Shown in pieces: positions 25,510 to 35,600 of a stretch of 64,000 bases of DNA (positions within the stretch are counted from its first letter, which is position 1; the number at the start of each line of letters is the position of its first letter). A model generated the notes under the pieces. That model saw nothing but the letters and a program-made list of their open reading frames with translations. It made no database searches and was not told the DNA's origin. This DNA is from Microbacterium sp. GTDB taxonomy: Bacteria; Actinomycetota; Actinomycetes; Actinomycetales; Microbacteriaceae. The stretch spans positions 248,001-312,000 of the forward strand of contig NZ_JAFKIP010000002.1 of the NCBI RefSeq assembly GCF_017305435.1. Direction: 5' to 3'. The position numbers and the translations under genes are program-made.

Positions 25510-26388
25510 GTGCAGCAGCCCACTCCGCTCGAGCGCCGCATCGACGGCGCGGCGCATCGGATGCTGCGGGGTGCGTCCGATCGGGGCGTGCGCGCGGGGG
25601 CCATCGAGGCGGCGGTCTTCCTCCTGAAGCAGGCCTGGGCGTGCGTCTTCGGGGCGGCGCTGCTCGTCGTGATCGTCGCGGCGCGGCTGTGGTGGCCGGA
25701 TGACGCGCCGCTCGCGCGCAACGACGCCCTGACGATCGCGGCCGTGCTCATCCAACTGGCGATGCTCGTGTTCCGGCTGGAGACGGGACGCGAGCTCTGG
25801 GTGATCGTCCTGTTCCACCTCACCGGGACGGGCATGGAGCTGTTCAAGACCGAGGCGGGGTCCTGGTCGTACGCGGCGGAGGGCGTGCTGCGGATCGGGG
25901 GAGTGCCCCTGTTCAGCGGGTTCATGTACGCCGCCGTCGGGTCGTACATGGTTCGTGTGTACCGCCTGTTCGACCTGACGTTCGCGCGCTACCCGCGCCG
26001 GTGGATGACGGCCATCGTCGCGGCCGCGATCTACGTCAACTTCTTCACGCATCACGTCGTGTGGGACGCGCGCTGGGTGCTCCTCGCACTCGTGGTGGCG
26101 CTGTGGCTGCCGACCGTCATGCACGCGCGGGCGTGGCGCCGCACGCTGAAGCTGCCGCTCCTGCTCGTCTACGCCGGGGTGGCGGTGTTCATCTACCTCG
26201 CCGAGAACATCGCGACGTGGGCGGGCGCGTGGCTCTACCCCGATCAGCTCGACGGGTGGCATCCCGTCTCGGCCACGAAGCTCGTGTCGTGGTTCCTGCT
26301 GATGATCGTGTCGGTCGTGCTCGTGACGTTCGTGTACCCGCCGCGGTCACCGGAACGGGTGACCGCGGACGCCGACCCGTCCGCGTGA
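25510..26388 (+). CDS. DUF817 family integral membrane protein
   Basis: A 292-residue protein with about eight membrane helices and the DUF817 signatures VLFHLTGTGMELFKTEAGSW, PLFSGFMYAAVGSYMVRVYR and FFTHHVVWDARW. The conserved acidic residue and the paired His in these segments hint at a metal or proton role, but the family has no assigned function. The gene has its own leaderless -10 and ends 7 bases from the convergent helicase gene. Confidence 0.88.
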   Translation: MQQPTPLERRIDGAAHRMLRGASDRGVRAGAIEAAVFLLKQAWACVFGAALLVVIVAARLWWPDDAPLARNDALTIAAVLIQLAMLVFRLETGRELWVIVLFHLTGTGMELFKTEAGSWSYAAEGVLRIGGVPLFSGFMYAAVGSYMVRVYRLFDLTFARYPRRWMTAIVAAAIYVNFFTHHVVWDARWVLLALVVALWLPTVMHARAWRRTLKLPLLLVYAGVAVFIYLAENIATWAGAWLYPDQLDGWHPVSATKLVSWFLLMIVSVVLVTFVYPPRSPERVTADADPSA

Positions 26389-26395
26389 GCGGGGC

Positions 26396-27982
26396 TCAGG
26401 CCGTCGGCGCGGCGGCGGCGGTGCCGCCCGAGCCGCCACGGCGGCGTCGGCGACGGCGCGCGGGGGCGGGCTTGCCGTCGTGGTGCTCACGGCCGGATCC
26501 GTCATGCGTCCCGGCGCCCTCGCGGTCCTCGGCGGACGACGCCTCTCCCGACGCGGCATCCGACGTCGCGCCGTCGGCGGGTGCCTGGCCTTCGGCGAAC
26601 GTGGACCCGACGGACGCGCTGCCCGAACGGCGGCGACGGCGACGGCGGGTGCCGCCCTCGTCGGTGCCCTCGGCGGCGGCGTCCGCGGCGCGCTCCGGGC
26701 GTGCGGCGCGAGGGGTCCGGATCGTCTCGGTCTTGGGCGCCTTCCCGATGCGGCCCTTCGTGCCGGCCGGGATGTCGAGATCCTCGTACAGGTGCGGGCT
26801 CGAGGAGTAGGTCTCGACGGGCTCGGGCTGACCGAACTCGAGTGCGCGGTTGATGAGCGCCCACTTGTGCAGGTCGTCCCAGTCGACGAAGGTCACCGCG
26901 ATGCCGGTCTTGCCGGCGCGCCCGGTGCGCCCGGCGCGGTGCAGGTAGGTCTTCTCGTCGTCCGGGATCGTGTGGTTGATGACGTGCGTGACGTCGTCGA
27001 CGTCGATGCCGCGCGCGGCGACGTCCGTCGCGATGAGGACGTCCTTCTTGCCCGCCTTGAACGCTGCCATCGAGCGCTCGCGCGCCTCCTGGCTCATGTC
27101 GCCGTGCACGGCGCCCGCGTTGAAGCCGCGGTCGTTCAGCTCGTCGACGAGCTTCTGCGCGGCGCGCTTGGTGCGCGTGAACACGACCGTCTTGCCGCGC
27201 CCCTCGGCCTGCAGGATGCGGGCGATGACCTCGTCCTTGTCGAGCGAGTGCGCGCGGTAGACGAGGTGCTTGATGTTCGCCTGCGTGAGGCCCTCATCGG
27301 GGTCGGTGGCGCGGATGTGGATCGGGTTCGACATGAACCGGCGCGCGAGCGCGACGATGGGGCCGGGCATCGTGGCCGAGTACAGCATCGTGTGGCGCAC
27401 GGGGGCGACCTTCGAGAAGATCTTCTCGATGTCCGGGAGGAACCCGAGGTCGAGCATCTTGTCGGCTTCGTCGAGCACGACCTCGGTCGCGTGCGACAGG
27501 TCGAGCAGGCGCTGGTTGTTGAGGTCGATGAGGCGCCCCGGCGTGCCCACGACGATCTGCGCGCCGGCCCTGAGCTGGTCGATCTGGCCCTCGTACGCCT
27601 TGCCGCCGTAGATCGCGACGACGCTCGTCGAACGGTTCGAGGTCAGCATGTCCATGTCCTCGTAGACCTGGACGGCGAGCTCACGGGTCGGCACGACGAT
27701 GAGTGCCTTGACGCCGGGCTCGGGGTCGAGGCCCAGACGCTGGACGACGGGGATGCCGAAGCCGAAGGTCTTGCCCGTGCCGGTCTTGGCCTGACCGATG
27801 ATGTCCTGGCCGGGAAGGCCCAGGGGGATGGTCTGCTCCTGGATCGGGAAGGCATCCACGATGCCCTTGGATGCCAGTGCCTCGACGATGTCGGCGTCGA
27901 CGCCCATCTCTGCGAAAGTCGTCACGATACGTGCCTGTCTGGCGGTGAGAGGCCGCCGGGTGAGGGAGTCCACGCCCTTCAC
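26396..27982 (-). CDS. DEAD-box RNA helicase
   Basis: A 528-residue ATP-dependent RNA helicase for RNA remodelling in ribosome assembly or decay. The motifs are complete: Q-motif FPIQEQTIPL, Walker A AKTGTGKT at residues 65-72, PTRELA, VLDEADKMLDLGF near residue 170, YSATMP, and motif VI HRAGRTGRAGK. After residue 430 comes a basic, low-complexity tail with Arg clusters ending in a Gly/Ala-rich segment, typical of RNA-binding extensions. A GTG nine bases downstream is an alternative start. A TAGGCT (28028-28033, minus strand) gives a leader of about 40 bases. Confidence 0.95.
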   Translation of the reverse strand: MKGVDSLTRRPLTARQARIVTTFAEMGVDADIVEALASKGIVDAFPIQEQTIPLGLPGQDIIGQAKTGTGKTFGFGIPVVQRLGLDPEPGVKALIVVPTRELAVQVYEDMDMLTSNRSTSVVAIYGGKAYEGQIDQLRAGAQIVVGTPGRLIDLNNQRLLDLSHATEVVLDEADKMLDLGFLPDIEKIFSKVAPVRHTMLYSATMPGPIVALARRFMSNPIHIRATDPDEGLTQANIKHLVYRAHSLDKDEVIARILQAEGRGKTVVFTRTKRAAQKLVDELNDRGFNAGAVHGDMSQEARERSMAAFKAGKKDVLIATDVAARGIDVDDVTHVINHTIPDDEKTYLHRAGRTGRAGKTGIAVTFVDWDDLHKWALINRALEFGQPEPVETYSSSPHLYEDLDIPAGTKGRIGKAPKTETIRTPRAARPERAADAAAEGTDEGGTRRRRRRRSGSASVGSTFAEGQAPADGATSDAASGEASSAEDREGAGTHDGSGREHHDGKPAPARRRRRRRGGSGGTAAAAPTA

Positions 27983-28027
27983 TCAGCCACAGGCGCGGTG
28001 GCCCCGATCCGTCGCCGGGACAGAGTC

Positions 28028-28081
28028 AGCCTACCCGAGGCCCGGCGGATCCCTCGTAGCGGCGGTCCGGGCACGTAGGCT
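28028..28081. promoter_or_regulatory. Divergent promoters, helicase gene and MiaE-like gene
   Basis: On the minus strand TAGGCT (28028-28033) serves the helicase gene. On the plus strand TAGGCT (28076-28081) lies 6 bases before the GTG at 28088 and indicates a leaderless start there. Confidence 0.55.
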
Positions 28082-28087
28082 GTGAGC

Positions 28088-28804
28088 GTGGTGACCTGGC
28101 CCTGGCAGCGCAAACGCACAGCCCCCCGCACGCTGAAGGTGCGATCGCGGGGCGACTTCGGCGACGTCAGCCGCGTCGACTTCGAAGAGCTGGCTCCGGC
28201 GGTCGACACCTTCCTCGGACAGGCCGCGTACCTGCAGCTCGGCTACTTCGAGACGCTGTCCGAACTCATCGCGCCGACGCCCGAGCTCTCCGCCAAGGAA
28301 TCGATCTCCCGCGCGGCGGGCGCCGCCCTGTTCAAGCACCAGGAGATCGTCGCGGTCATCCGGGAGCGCGGCGACGATCCGCTCGATCTCATGCTCCCGT
28401 TCCGCGAGCCGCTTGATGCGTTTCGTCGGGCGACGCACGGGGCGCGGCACCTCGAGACGATGCTGTCGGTGCACATCACCGCCGGCATGCTGGACGACTT
28501 CTATCTCGCCCTGTCAGGCGGATACGGCACCACCGGCGACCGCGTCGCGCAGATCCTGCAGGGCGACGACGACCGGCAGGCGCTCGTGGGACTCCTCACC
28601 GACGCGATCGAGGCCGACGAGCAGTGGCGCGACCTGCTGTCGCTCTGGGGGCGCCGCCTCGTCGGCGACACGCTCCTCATCGTGCGCGGCGCTCTGCGGC
28701 CGCAGACGCTGGATGCCGCGGAGGAGAAGAAGGTCGAGCCGGTGTTCACCGACCTCCTCGCCGCGCACTCCCGGCGCATGTCCGCGATCGGGCTCGACGC
28801 CTGA
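28088..28804 (+). CDS. Ferritin-like fold protein, MiaE-like
   Basis: A 238-residue four-helix-bundle protein of the MiaE_2/ferritin-like group. Relatives include the tRNA-(ms2io6A) hydroxylase, a diiron enzyme. Candidate iron-ligand positions include Glu in LGYFETLSELI, the Glu/His pair in ALFKHQEIVAVI and the Glu in GARHLETMLSVHITAG, plus AIEADEQWRDLLSLWGRRL. Whether all diiron ligands are intact needs an alignment. I chose the GTG at 28088 over 28082 because it lies 6 bases after TAGGCT. The role in actinobacteria is unknown. Confidence 0.85.
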   Translation: MVTWPWQRKRTAPRTLKVRSRGDFGDVSRVDFEELAPAVDTFLGQAAYLQLGYFETLSELIAPTPELSAKESISRAAGAALFKHQEIVAVIRERGDDPLDLMLPFREPLDAFRRATHGARHLETMLSVHITAGMLDDFYLALSGGYGTTGDRVAQILQGDDDRQALVGLLTDAIEADEQWRDLLSLWGRRLVGDTLLIVRGALRPQTLDAAEEKKVEPVFTDLLAAHSRRMSAIGLDA

Positions 28805-28846
28805 TCGGGAGACCTCGCGCGAGGCCGAGAAGACGGATCGGCCGGT

Positions 28847-29137
28847 TCAGGAGATCCTGAGTCGGAGCCGTTCCCGCGCGTCGTGCGTGGCACGCGCCCG
28901 CGTGAGCGCGAGGAGGACGAACGGGACCACGACCAGCGGGGCGGCGATCGAGACGATCCAGATCCACGGACTCGTCGTCGCGACGCCCGCCCACGTGAAG
29001 ACGAGCCACACGAGGCCGCCCACGACGGCACCGAGCACCGGTGCGAGCGCCGCGCCGCGCGAGACGCGGCCGGGCATCAGATAGTGCAGCACAGCCCCCG
29101 CGGCGCCGCCGAAGATGAGGGCGAGGAGGATGTCCAC
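28847..29137 (-). CDS. Small membrane protein, unrecognised
   Basis: A 96-residue protein with three hydrophobic helices (LLALIFGGAAGAVLHYL, APVLGAVVGGLVWLVFTWAG and WIVSIAAPLVVVPFVLLAL) and a basic C-terminal tail. I do not recognise the family. It begins with GTG 8 bases after the stop of the DUF3107 gene and is probably cotranscribed with it. Base composition matches its neighbours. Confidence 0.75.
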   Translation of the reverse strand: MDILLALIFGGAAGAVLHYLMPGRVSRGAALAPVLGAVVGGLVWLVFTWAGVATTSPWIWIVSIAAPLVVVPFVLLALTRARATHDARERLRLRIS

Positions 29138-29145
29138 GACGGCCC

Positions 29146-29370
29146 TCAGGCGACGAAGCCGACGCGGCGGGACTCTTCGGTGCCGACCTCGACGAACGCG
29201 ATGCCCGCGGTGGGGACGATGTACGTGTTGCCCTTGACATCGGCGAAGCTCACGGCGCTCTGGCCCGACTCGAGGGCCGTCGTGACGGCCTTCGCGACGG
29301 CATCCGCCGACTGGGCGGACTCGAAGCTGAGCTCGCGAGCGGTGTTCGCGATACCGATGCGGATCTCCAC
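29146..29370 (-). CDS. DUF3107 family protein
   Basis: A 74-residue protein of the actinobacterial DUF3107 family: it begins MEIRIGIANTARELSFESA and contains GNTYIVPTAGIAFVEVG near the end. The function is not established. In mycobacteria a DUF3107 gene lies next to the AdnAB helicase genes, as it does here, divergently. The ATG at 29370 follows a weakly purine-rich stretch. The following small membrane protein gene overlaps its transcription unit. Confidence 0.9.
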   Translation of the reverse strand: MEIRIGIANTARELSFESAQSADAVAKAVTTALESGQSAVSFADVKGNTYIVPTAGIAFVEVGTEESRRVGFVA

Positions 29371-29506
29371 GGTGACTGCCTTCCCGGCCCGAACTCCGGG
29401 CGCAAGTCGACTCTACGACACCCGCAGCGTGCGGGGCCGTCGCGCTCGCTCTCCGCGAACGCCGTGTGCGGCGCGCGGTGCGATCGGGGGTGTCGGCGGC
29501 GCCGGA

Positions 29507-29512
29507 TAGCGT
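29507..29512 (+). promoter_or_regulatory. Leaderless -10 (TAGCGT) for adnA
   Basis: TAGCGT ends 6 bases before the ATG at 29519. Confidence 0.55.
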
Positions 29513-29518
29513 GGAGGC

Positions 29519-32500
29519 ATGCCGCTCGATCCCGCCCAGCACGCCGCCGTGTCGCTGCCGCTGGAGGCGTCGGGGGTCGTCGTCGGCGCACCCGGATCGG
29601 GCAAGACGACGGTCATCGTCGAGCGGGTCGCGGCGCTCCTGGCTGCGGGAGCGCGCCCCGAGGAGGTGCTCGTGCTCACCCCGACGCGGCAGAGTGCCAC
29701 CGAGCTGCGCGACCGGCTCGCCCTCGCGGTGCGCGTGGCGACGCCCGGACCGCTCGCTCGCTCGCTCGCCGCGTTCGCGTACCAGCTCGTCCGGGCGCAC
29801 GCCGTGCACACCGGTGCGGAGCCGCCGCAGCTGCTCACGGGTCCCGATGAGGACGGCATCGTGCAGGACCTCCTCGACGGGGATGCCGAGGACGAGGTCG
29901 ACGGCCGGCGCCGCTGGCCCGACTGGCTCAGCCCCGACGTCCGCTCCACGCGCGGGTTCCGCGCCGAGCTCCGCGCCTTCCTCGCGGAGTGCACGACCCT
30001 CGGCATCCGGCCGGAACGGCTGCGTGCGCACGCGCGTGCGCAGGACCGCGACGTATGGATCGCGCTGGCCTCGTTCGCGGACGACTATCACGCCGTCCGG
30101 TCCCGGATGCGCGGTGCGCACCGCGACGCCGCCGGCCTCGTCCGCGAAGCGGTCGATCTCGCGCGCGTGCTTCCTCCGGGCGACGTCGCCCGCGGGACCA
30201 CCGCGCACGTGCGCGCGCTGCTCGTCGATGACGCGCAGGAGCTCACGCTCGGCGGCGTCGAACTGCTCGAGGCCTGCCGTGCGAACGGCGTCGCCGTACT
30301 GGCGTTCGGCGATCCCGACATCGGGTCGGGGGCGTTCCGCGGCGCCCGTCCGGAGAACTTCGCCCGGTTGGCATCGGGGGTCCCCGTGCACGTCCTCGAC
30401 GGGTCCCACCGCGGCACGGCGGCGCAGCGCGCTCTCGCGGCCGACGTGATCTCGCGCATCGGTGCGGGCGGTGTCGCGGTGCATCGGCGCGCCCCTGAAC
30501 CGCCTCCGCCGGAGGACTCGGACGCCCCGGAGAGGTCGGTGCGGGCCTTCGCGCTGCGCTCGCCGGGCGAGGAGATCGACACGATCGCACGGCTTCTGCG
30601 CGAGCGGCACGTGCTCGACGGCATCCCCTGGGACGACTGCGCCGTCATCGCGCACGACAGCCGTCAGGTGTCGACCCTTGAGGCGGAGCTCGCGGCGCGC
30701 GACGTGCCGACCTCGAGCGGGCAGGGGCGCACGCTCGGCGAGACCCGCGCGGTGCGCGACCTCCTGCGGCTCGTGGATCTCGCCGCGCAGGAGAGCTGGT
30801 CGCACGACGACGCGTTCGACGCGCTCCGCAGCGGGGGGCTCGACCCCGTCGAGCTGCGCCGGCTGCGGACGGCGCTGCGGCACGAGGCGCTCCGGCACGA
30901 GGCGCTGCAAGACGAGGCGGCACGACCGGATGCCGTGAACGATGCCGGTCCCGGGCTGCTCTCCGTGCCTTCCGTGCCCGCCCCGACCGCTCGCGAACTC
31001 GTGGCATCCGCCCTGGCGCACCCCATCGAGTTCGAGCTCATCGACACCCGCGAAGGGCGCCGCGCGGCCCGTATCGCGCGGACGCTCGCCGAGCTGCGCA
31101 CGCAGCTCGCGGACGGTGCGACGGCGCACGAGCTTCTCTGGACCGCATGGGAGCGATCGGGCTGGGAGCGTTCGTGGCGCGACGCGGCCCAGGGGAGCGG
31201 ACCGGTCGCCGATCGCGCACGACGCGACCTCGACGCCGTGGTCGCGCTGTTCCAGTCGGCCAAGAGGCACGGCGAGCGCGCCGACGGCACGTCCGCGCTC
31301 GCCTTCGTGCGCGGGGTACTCCAATCCGACGTCGCCGAGGATCGGCTCGTGACGACGACGTCGCAGAGGGTCGTGCGCGTGCTGACCCCCGCCGGGGGGA
31401 TCGGCGCCGAGTTCGACACGGTCGTCGTCGCCGGCGTGCAGGACGGCGTCTGGCCGAACCTCCGCACGCGTGGGGGCCTGTTCGACACGTGGCGGCTGGC
31501 CCTCCTCGATCGTGCCGACTCCGCGGACGCTCTGGATCTGCGTCGCGGCGTGCTGCACGACGAACTGCGGCTGTTCGCTCGGGCCGTCACACGTGCCCGC
31601 GCGCGCCTCATCGTCACCGCGGTGGACGACGACGACACGGGCCCGAGCGCCCTGTTCGAGTTCCTGCCCGAGCGGGAGTCCGCGCCGCGCGCGGCGGAGC
31701 ATCCGCTGTCGCTGCGGGGCCTCGTCGCACTGCACCGCCGCACCCTCACCGATTCCCGCTCACCCGAACCCGCACGTGCACACGCCGCGGGTCAGCTCGC
31801 CCTCCTCGCGGCGGCGCACGTGCCCGGCGCCGATCCGGACGATTGGTACGGTCTCGCCGAGCGCTCGAGCTCCGGCCCCCTGTACGACCTGGATGCCGAG
31901 GCGGCGCGCGTGTCGCCCTCCAAGCTCGAAGCGATCGACGAATGCCAGCTGAACTGGGTGATCGGAGATCTCGGCGGCGACAGCGGGAGCGTCGGCGCAG
32001 GCCTCGGCACCCTCATTCACGCCGCCCTCGAGCACGCGGAAGGGGCCGACGAGGATGCGCTGTGGGCGGCCGTCGAGGCGCGCTGGGGTGAGCTCGAATT
32101 CGACGCCGCGTGGATCGAACGCACCGAGCGCACGCGTGCCCGCGACCTCGTCCGCCGGCTCGCGCGGTACCTCCGCGATACGGAGGCGGCCGGGACGACG
32201 CTCCTCGGCGCCGAGCCGCACTTCGAGCTGAGCCTTCCCGTGCCCGGCGCCGCGCATCCGGCCGTCATCAGCGGCACGATCGACCGCGTCGAACTCACCG
32301 CGCAGGGCACGGTCGTCATCGTCGACCTCAAGACGGGGCGCACGCAGCCGACCGGTGCCGCCGCGGCGGCGGCGAACCCGCAGCTGAGCGCCTACCAGCT
32401 CGCGTTCGAGCAGGGGGCGATCCCTGCGGCATCCGGTCACTCTTCGGGCGGGGCGAAGCTGCTCGTGCTCAAGCAGACCCGCGCCGCACCGTACGCCACA

Positions 32501-32677
32501 CCGGCGCAGGCACCCTTCGACGACGAGACGCGCGCAGGGTTCGTCGACACGATCTCGAGCGCCGTGCAGGTCATGGGCGGGCGCGCCTTCCTCGCCCCGT
32601 ACGAGGCGCACTGCCGCGACGACCACACGCATGGCCTCTGCCGCATCCACACGGTCGGGGCGGTGAGCAGCTCATGA
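29519..32677 (+). CDS. adnA: AdnA-like UvrD/RecB-type motor-nuclease subunit
   Basis: A 1052-residue subunit of the AdnAB double-strand-break resection complex of actinobacteria. The N-terminal SF1 motor has Walker A GAPGSGKTT at residues 23-31, but motif II is VDDAQEL (near residue 238) instead of DExxQD, so the motor is probably weakened. The C-terminal RecB-like nuclease has GTIDRVEL, then VVIVDLKTGRT and PQLSAYQLAFEQ, the D, DxK and QxxxY motifs. The length and the order (this gene first, its partner second) match mycobacterial adnA-adnB. A leaderless -10 precedes the ATG. The stop overlaps the partner gene as ATGA. Confidence 0.87.
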   Translation: MPLDPAQHAAVSLPLEASGVVVGAPGSGKTTVIVERVAALLAAGARPEEVLVLTPTRQSATELRDRLALAVRVATPGPLARSLAAFAYQLVRAHAVHTGAEPPQLLTGPDEDGIVQDLLDGDAEDEVDGRRRWPDWLSPDVRSTRGFRAELRAFLAECTTLGIRPERLRAHARAQDRDVWIALASFADDYHAVRSRMRGAHRDAAGLVREAVDLARVLPPGDVARGTTAHVRALLVDDAQELTLGGVELLEACRANGVAVLAFGDPDIGSGAFRGARPENFARLASGVPVHVLDGSHRGTAAQRALAADVISRIGAGGVAVHRRAPEPPPPEDSDAPERSVRAFALRSPGEEIDTIARLLRERHVLDGIPWDDCAVIAHDSRQVSTLEAELAARDVPTSSGQGRTLGETRAVRDLLRLVDLAAQESWSHDDAFDALRSGGLDPVELRRLRTALRHEALRHEALQDEAARPDAVNDAGPGLLSVPSVPAPTARELVASALAHPIEFELIDTREGRRAARIARTLAELRTQLADGATAHELLWTAWERSGWERSWRDAAQGSGPVADRARRDLDAVVALFQSAKRHGERADGTSALAFVRGVLQSDVAEDRLVTTTSQRVVRVLTPAGGIGAEFDTVVVAGVQDGVWPNLRTRGGLFDTWRLALLDRADSADALDLRRGVLHDELRLFARAVTRARARLIVTAVDDDDTGPSALFEFLPERESAPRAAEHPLSLRGLVALHRRTLTDSRSPEPARAHAAGQLALLAAAHVPGADPDDWYGLAERSSSGPLYDLDAEAARVSPSKLEAIDECQLNWVIGDLGGDSGSVGAGLGTLIHAALEHAEGADEDALWAAVEARWGELEFDAAWIERTERTRARDLVRRLARYLRDTEAAGTTLLGAEPHFELSLPVPGAAHPAVISGTIDRVELTAQGTVVIVDLKTGRTQPTGAAAAAANPQLSAYQLAFEQGAIPAASGHSSGGAKLLVLKQTRAAPYATPAQAPFDDETRAGFVDTISSAVQVMGGRAFLAPYEAHCRDDHTHGLCRIHTVGAVSSS

Positions 32678-35600
32678 CGATCGCGATGCCGACGCGCACG
32701 CCGGTGCTCTCTCCCGAGGCGATCGCGGCCGCGCTCGGGCAGTTCCCGCCGACGCCCGAGCAGGCCGCCGTCATCGCGGCACCGCTCGCGCCGGCCCTCG
32801 TCGTCGCCGGCGCGGGCAGTGGGAAGACCGAGACGATGTCGGGCCGGGTCGTCTGGCTCGTCGCCAACGGGCTCGTCCGCCGCGACGAGATCCTCGGGCT
32901 GACGTTCACGCGCAAGGCGGCGGGCGAGCTCGCGGAGCGGATCCAGCGGCGACTCGACCGACTGACCGAGTTCGAATCGCGGGGCCTCCTGCCGGATCTC
33001 GAGGACCTCTACCGACGCGGTGAGCTGGAGGTCTTCGGTCGCATCGAGCGCGAGAGCGGTGACCCGCGCCGCGCGGCCGCCCTGCGTCGAGCGACGCTCG
33101 ATCGCCTCTCCGTCGACAAGCTGGCGCGGGATGCCGGTGCGGGGGTCTCCGCGTCGCCGCCGGGTGCCGGCGCAGACGATGCCCGCGCGGATGCGCTGCT
33201 CGAGCGGCCGACGGTCGCGACGTACAACAGCTTCGCGGACCAGCTCGTGCGTGAGAACGCCGTCCGGATCGGTCGCGACCCGGAGTCGGTCGTCCTCAGC
33301 GAGTCGGCTGCGTGGCTGCTCATGCGCCGCGTGGTGCAGAACAGCGACGACCCCGGTCTCGAGGAGATCGACCGCCGTCCCTCGACGATCATCGACGCGG
33401 CGCTGCGCTTCGCGCGCGACGCCGTCGACAACCTCGCCGACCCGGACGCGGTCGCCGCCTTCGCCGAGGGTCTCCGCGAGGTCCTGGACCGCCCGTCGGA
33501 GCGCGGCGCCGGCCCGCTCGCCCCCGTCCGCGACGCCGTCGCTCCGGTCTCGTGGCTGCCGCAGTTGGCGACGCTCGCGCGGGCGTACGACGCCGAGAAG
33601 CGTCGCCGGGGCCTCATCGACTTCTCGGACCAGGTCGCGGGGGCGCTCGAGGTCGTGCGTTCGCATCCGAGCATCGCGGAGGAGCTGCGGGTGCGGTACC
33701 GCGTCGTGCTCCTCGACGAGTACCAGGACACCTCCGTCGTGCAGAGCGACCTGCTCGCGACGATCTTCGCGGGGACGGCGGTCATGGCGGTCGGCGATCC
33801 GCACCAGTCGATCTACGGATGGCGCGGAGCCAGCGCAGGCAATCTCGGCGCGTTCGCGCGCGCCTTCGCCCGCCGCGACGGCAACGGCGCCGACGCCCTG
33901 CGCTTCTCGCTCCTGACGAGTTGGCGCAACAGCGAACAGGTGCTCGCCGCCGCGAACGCCGTGCTCGCTCCGCTCGCGAACCGTACGCCCGTCGCCGTGG
34001 GCGCGCTCGGTGCGCGGCCGCACGCCCCGGAGGGACTCGTCGAGGTCGCCTACGACGGCGACGTGGATGCCGAGGCGGAACGGGTCGCGCAGTGGTTCGC
34101 CGACCTGCGGGCGGCGCGCGCGGTCCCGAGCCCGTCGACCCAGAGCACACGGACCCCGAGCCCGCCGATGACGGGAGCGATCCTGTTCCGTGCCAAGAAG
34201 CACATGCTCCGCTTCGCGGAGGCGCTCGGGCGACGCGGCATCCCGCACCGCATCCTCGGCCTGGGCGGGCTCCTGTCCACCCCCGAGGTCGTCGACGTCG
34301 TCGCGACGATCCGCGTCCTCAGCGATCCGCGGTCGGGTTCCGCCCTCATCCGGCTGCTGGAGGGGCCGCGATGGGCCGTGGGTCTTCCCGATCTGCGCGC
34401 GCTCGCCGCTCTGGCGCGGCGGCTCGGGCGCTCCGACACGTCGCTGCAGGCCCTGGATGCCGATGTGGTGGCGCGGCTGCGCCGCTCGGGCGACGAGAGC
34501 GCGTCGCTCATCGACGCGCTCGATTTCATCGGGCGTCAGAGCGACGACCACGGCTGGCTCGCCGACATCACGCCGTCTGGGCGCGCGCGCCTGCGCGACG
34601 CCGCCGCGACCTTCGCGGCGCTGCGCCGGGCGGCGGGGCTGCCGATCCCCGAGCTCGTGCGTCTCATCGATACCGAACTGCGTCTCGACGTCGAGCTCGC
34701 CGCCAACGAAGCGCGCGGTCCCGCCCGTGTCGCGGGCGATCAGCTGCGCGCGTTCGTCGACGAACTGCAGGGCTTCCTCGCGACCGACGACAGCGGTTCG
34801 CTACCGGCGCTTCTCGCCTGGCTCGATCGGGCCGAGCGCGCGGATGAGTTCGCACCGCGCACCGAGCCTCCCGAGGATGACGTCGTGCAGCTCCTCACGA
34901 TCCACGGCTCCAAAGGCCTCGAGTGGGATGCCGTCGCCGTCGTGCGGGCGGTCCACGAGGAGCTGCCGGCGAAGCCGCGCGACGGACTCGGCTGGCTGCG
35001 GTTCGGCGTGCTGCCCTACCCGTTCCGCGGAGACCGCGACTGGCTGCCGCGTCTCGCGTGGGGAGCGGAGGACGCGCCCACCCAGCAGGCTCTGCGCTCC
35101 GCGCTGGAGGACTTCTCCGCGGCTCTGAAGGACCGGCAGCTCGAGGAGGAGCGGCGGCTCGCCTACGTCGCCGTCACCCGGGCGCGGGACCGGCTGCTCG
35201 TCACGGGTTCGGCCTGGTCCGGGACGAAGACGCCGCGACGCCCGAGCCCGTTCCTCGCGGAGATCGCCGCGGCGGTGGGAGCGGAGCTCGACGTCCCGGT
35301 GGATGCCGGGGACAACCCGTATCTCGACGCACGCCGCCTCCTGTCGTGGCCGCTCGACCCGCTCGGCGCGCGCCGAGCGGCGGTGTCCGCCGCCGCCGCC
35401 CGCGTCCGCGCCGCCCAGGCGGCGACGCCCGCGTCCGCCTCGCGCGAGGTGACGCTCCTGCTCGCCGAGCGCGCGGAGCGCGATCGGCGAGGCGCCGCCT
35501 CCCGCCATGGCGCGCCGACGCGACTCGCGGCATCCCGGTACAAGGACTTCGTCGCCGACTACGACGGCGCGGTCGCAGCGCTCGCGCTGCCTCTTCCGGA

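Noticed and set aside
28847-31735. A 962-codon open frame antisense to adnA
   Set aside because: Only its last 96 codons (28847-29137) look like a real protein. The rest is an Arg/Ala/Gly-rich shadow of adnA.
32437-34551. A 704-codon open frame antisense to adnB
   Set aside because: A codon-bias shadow of the helicase gene; low-complexity translation.
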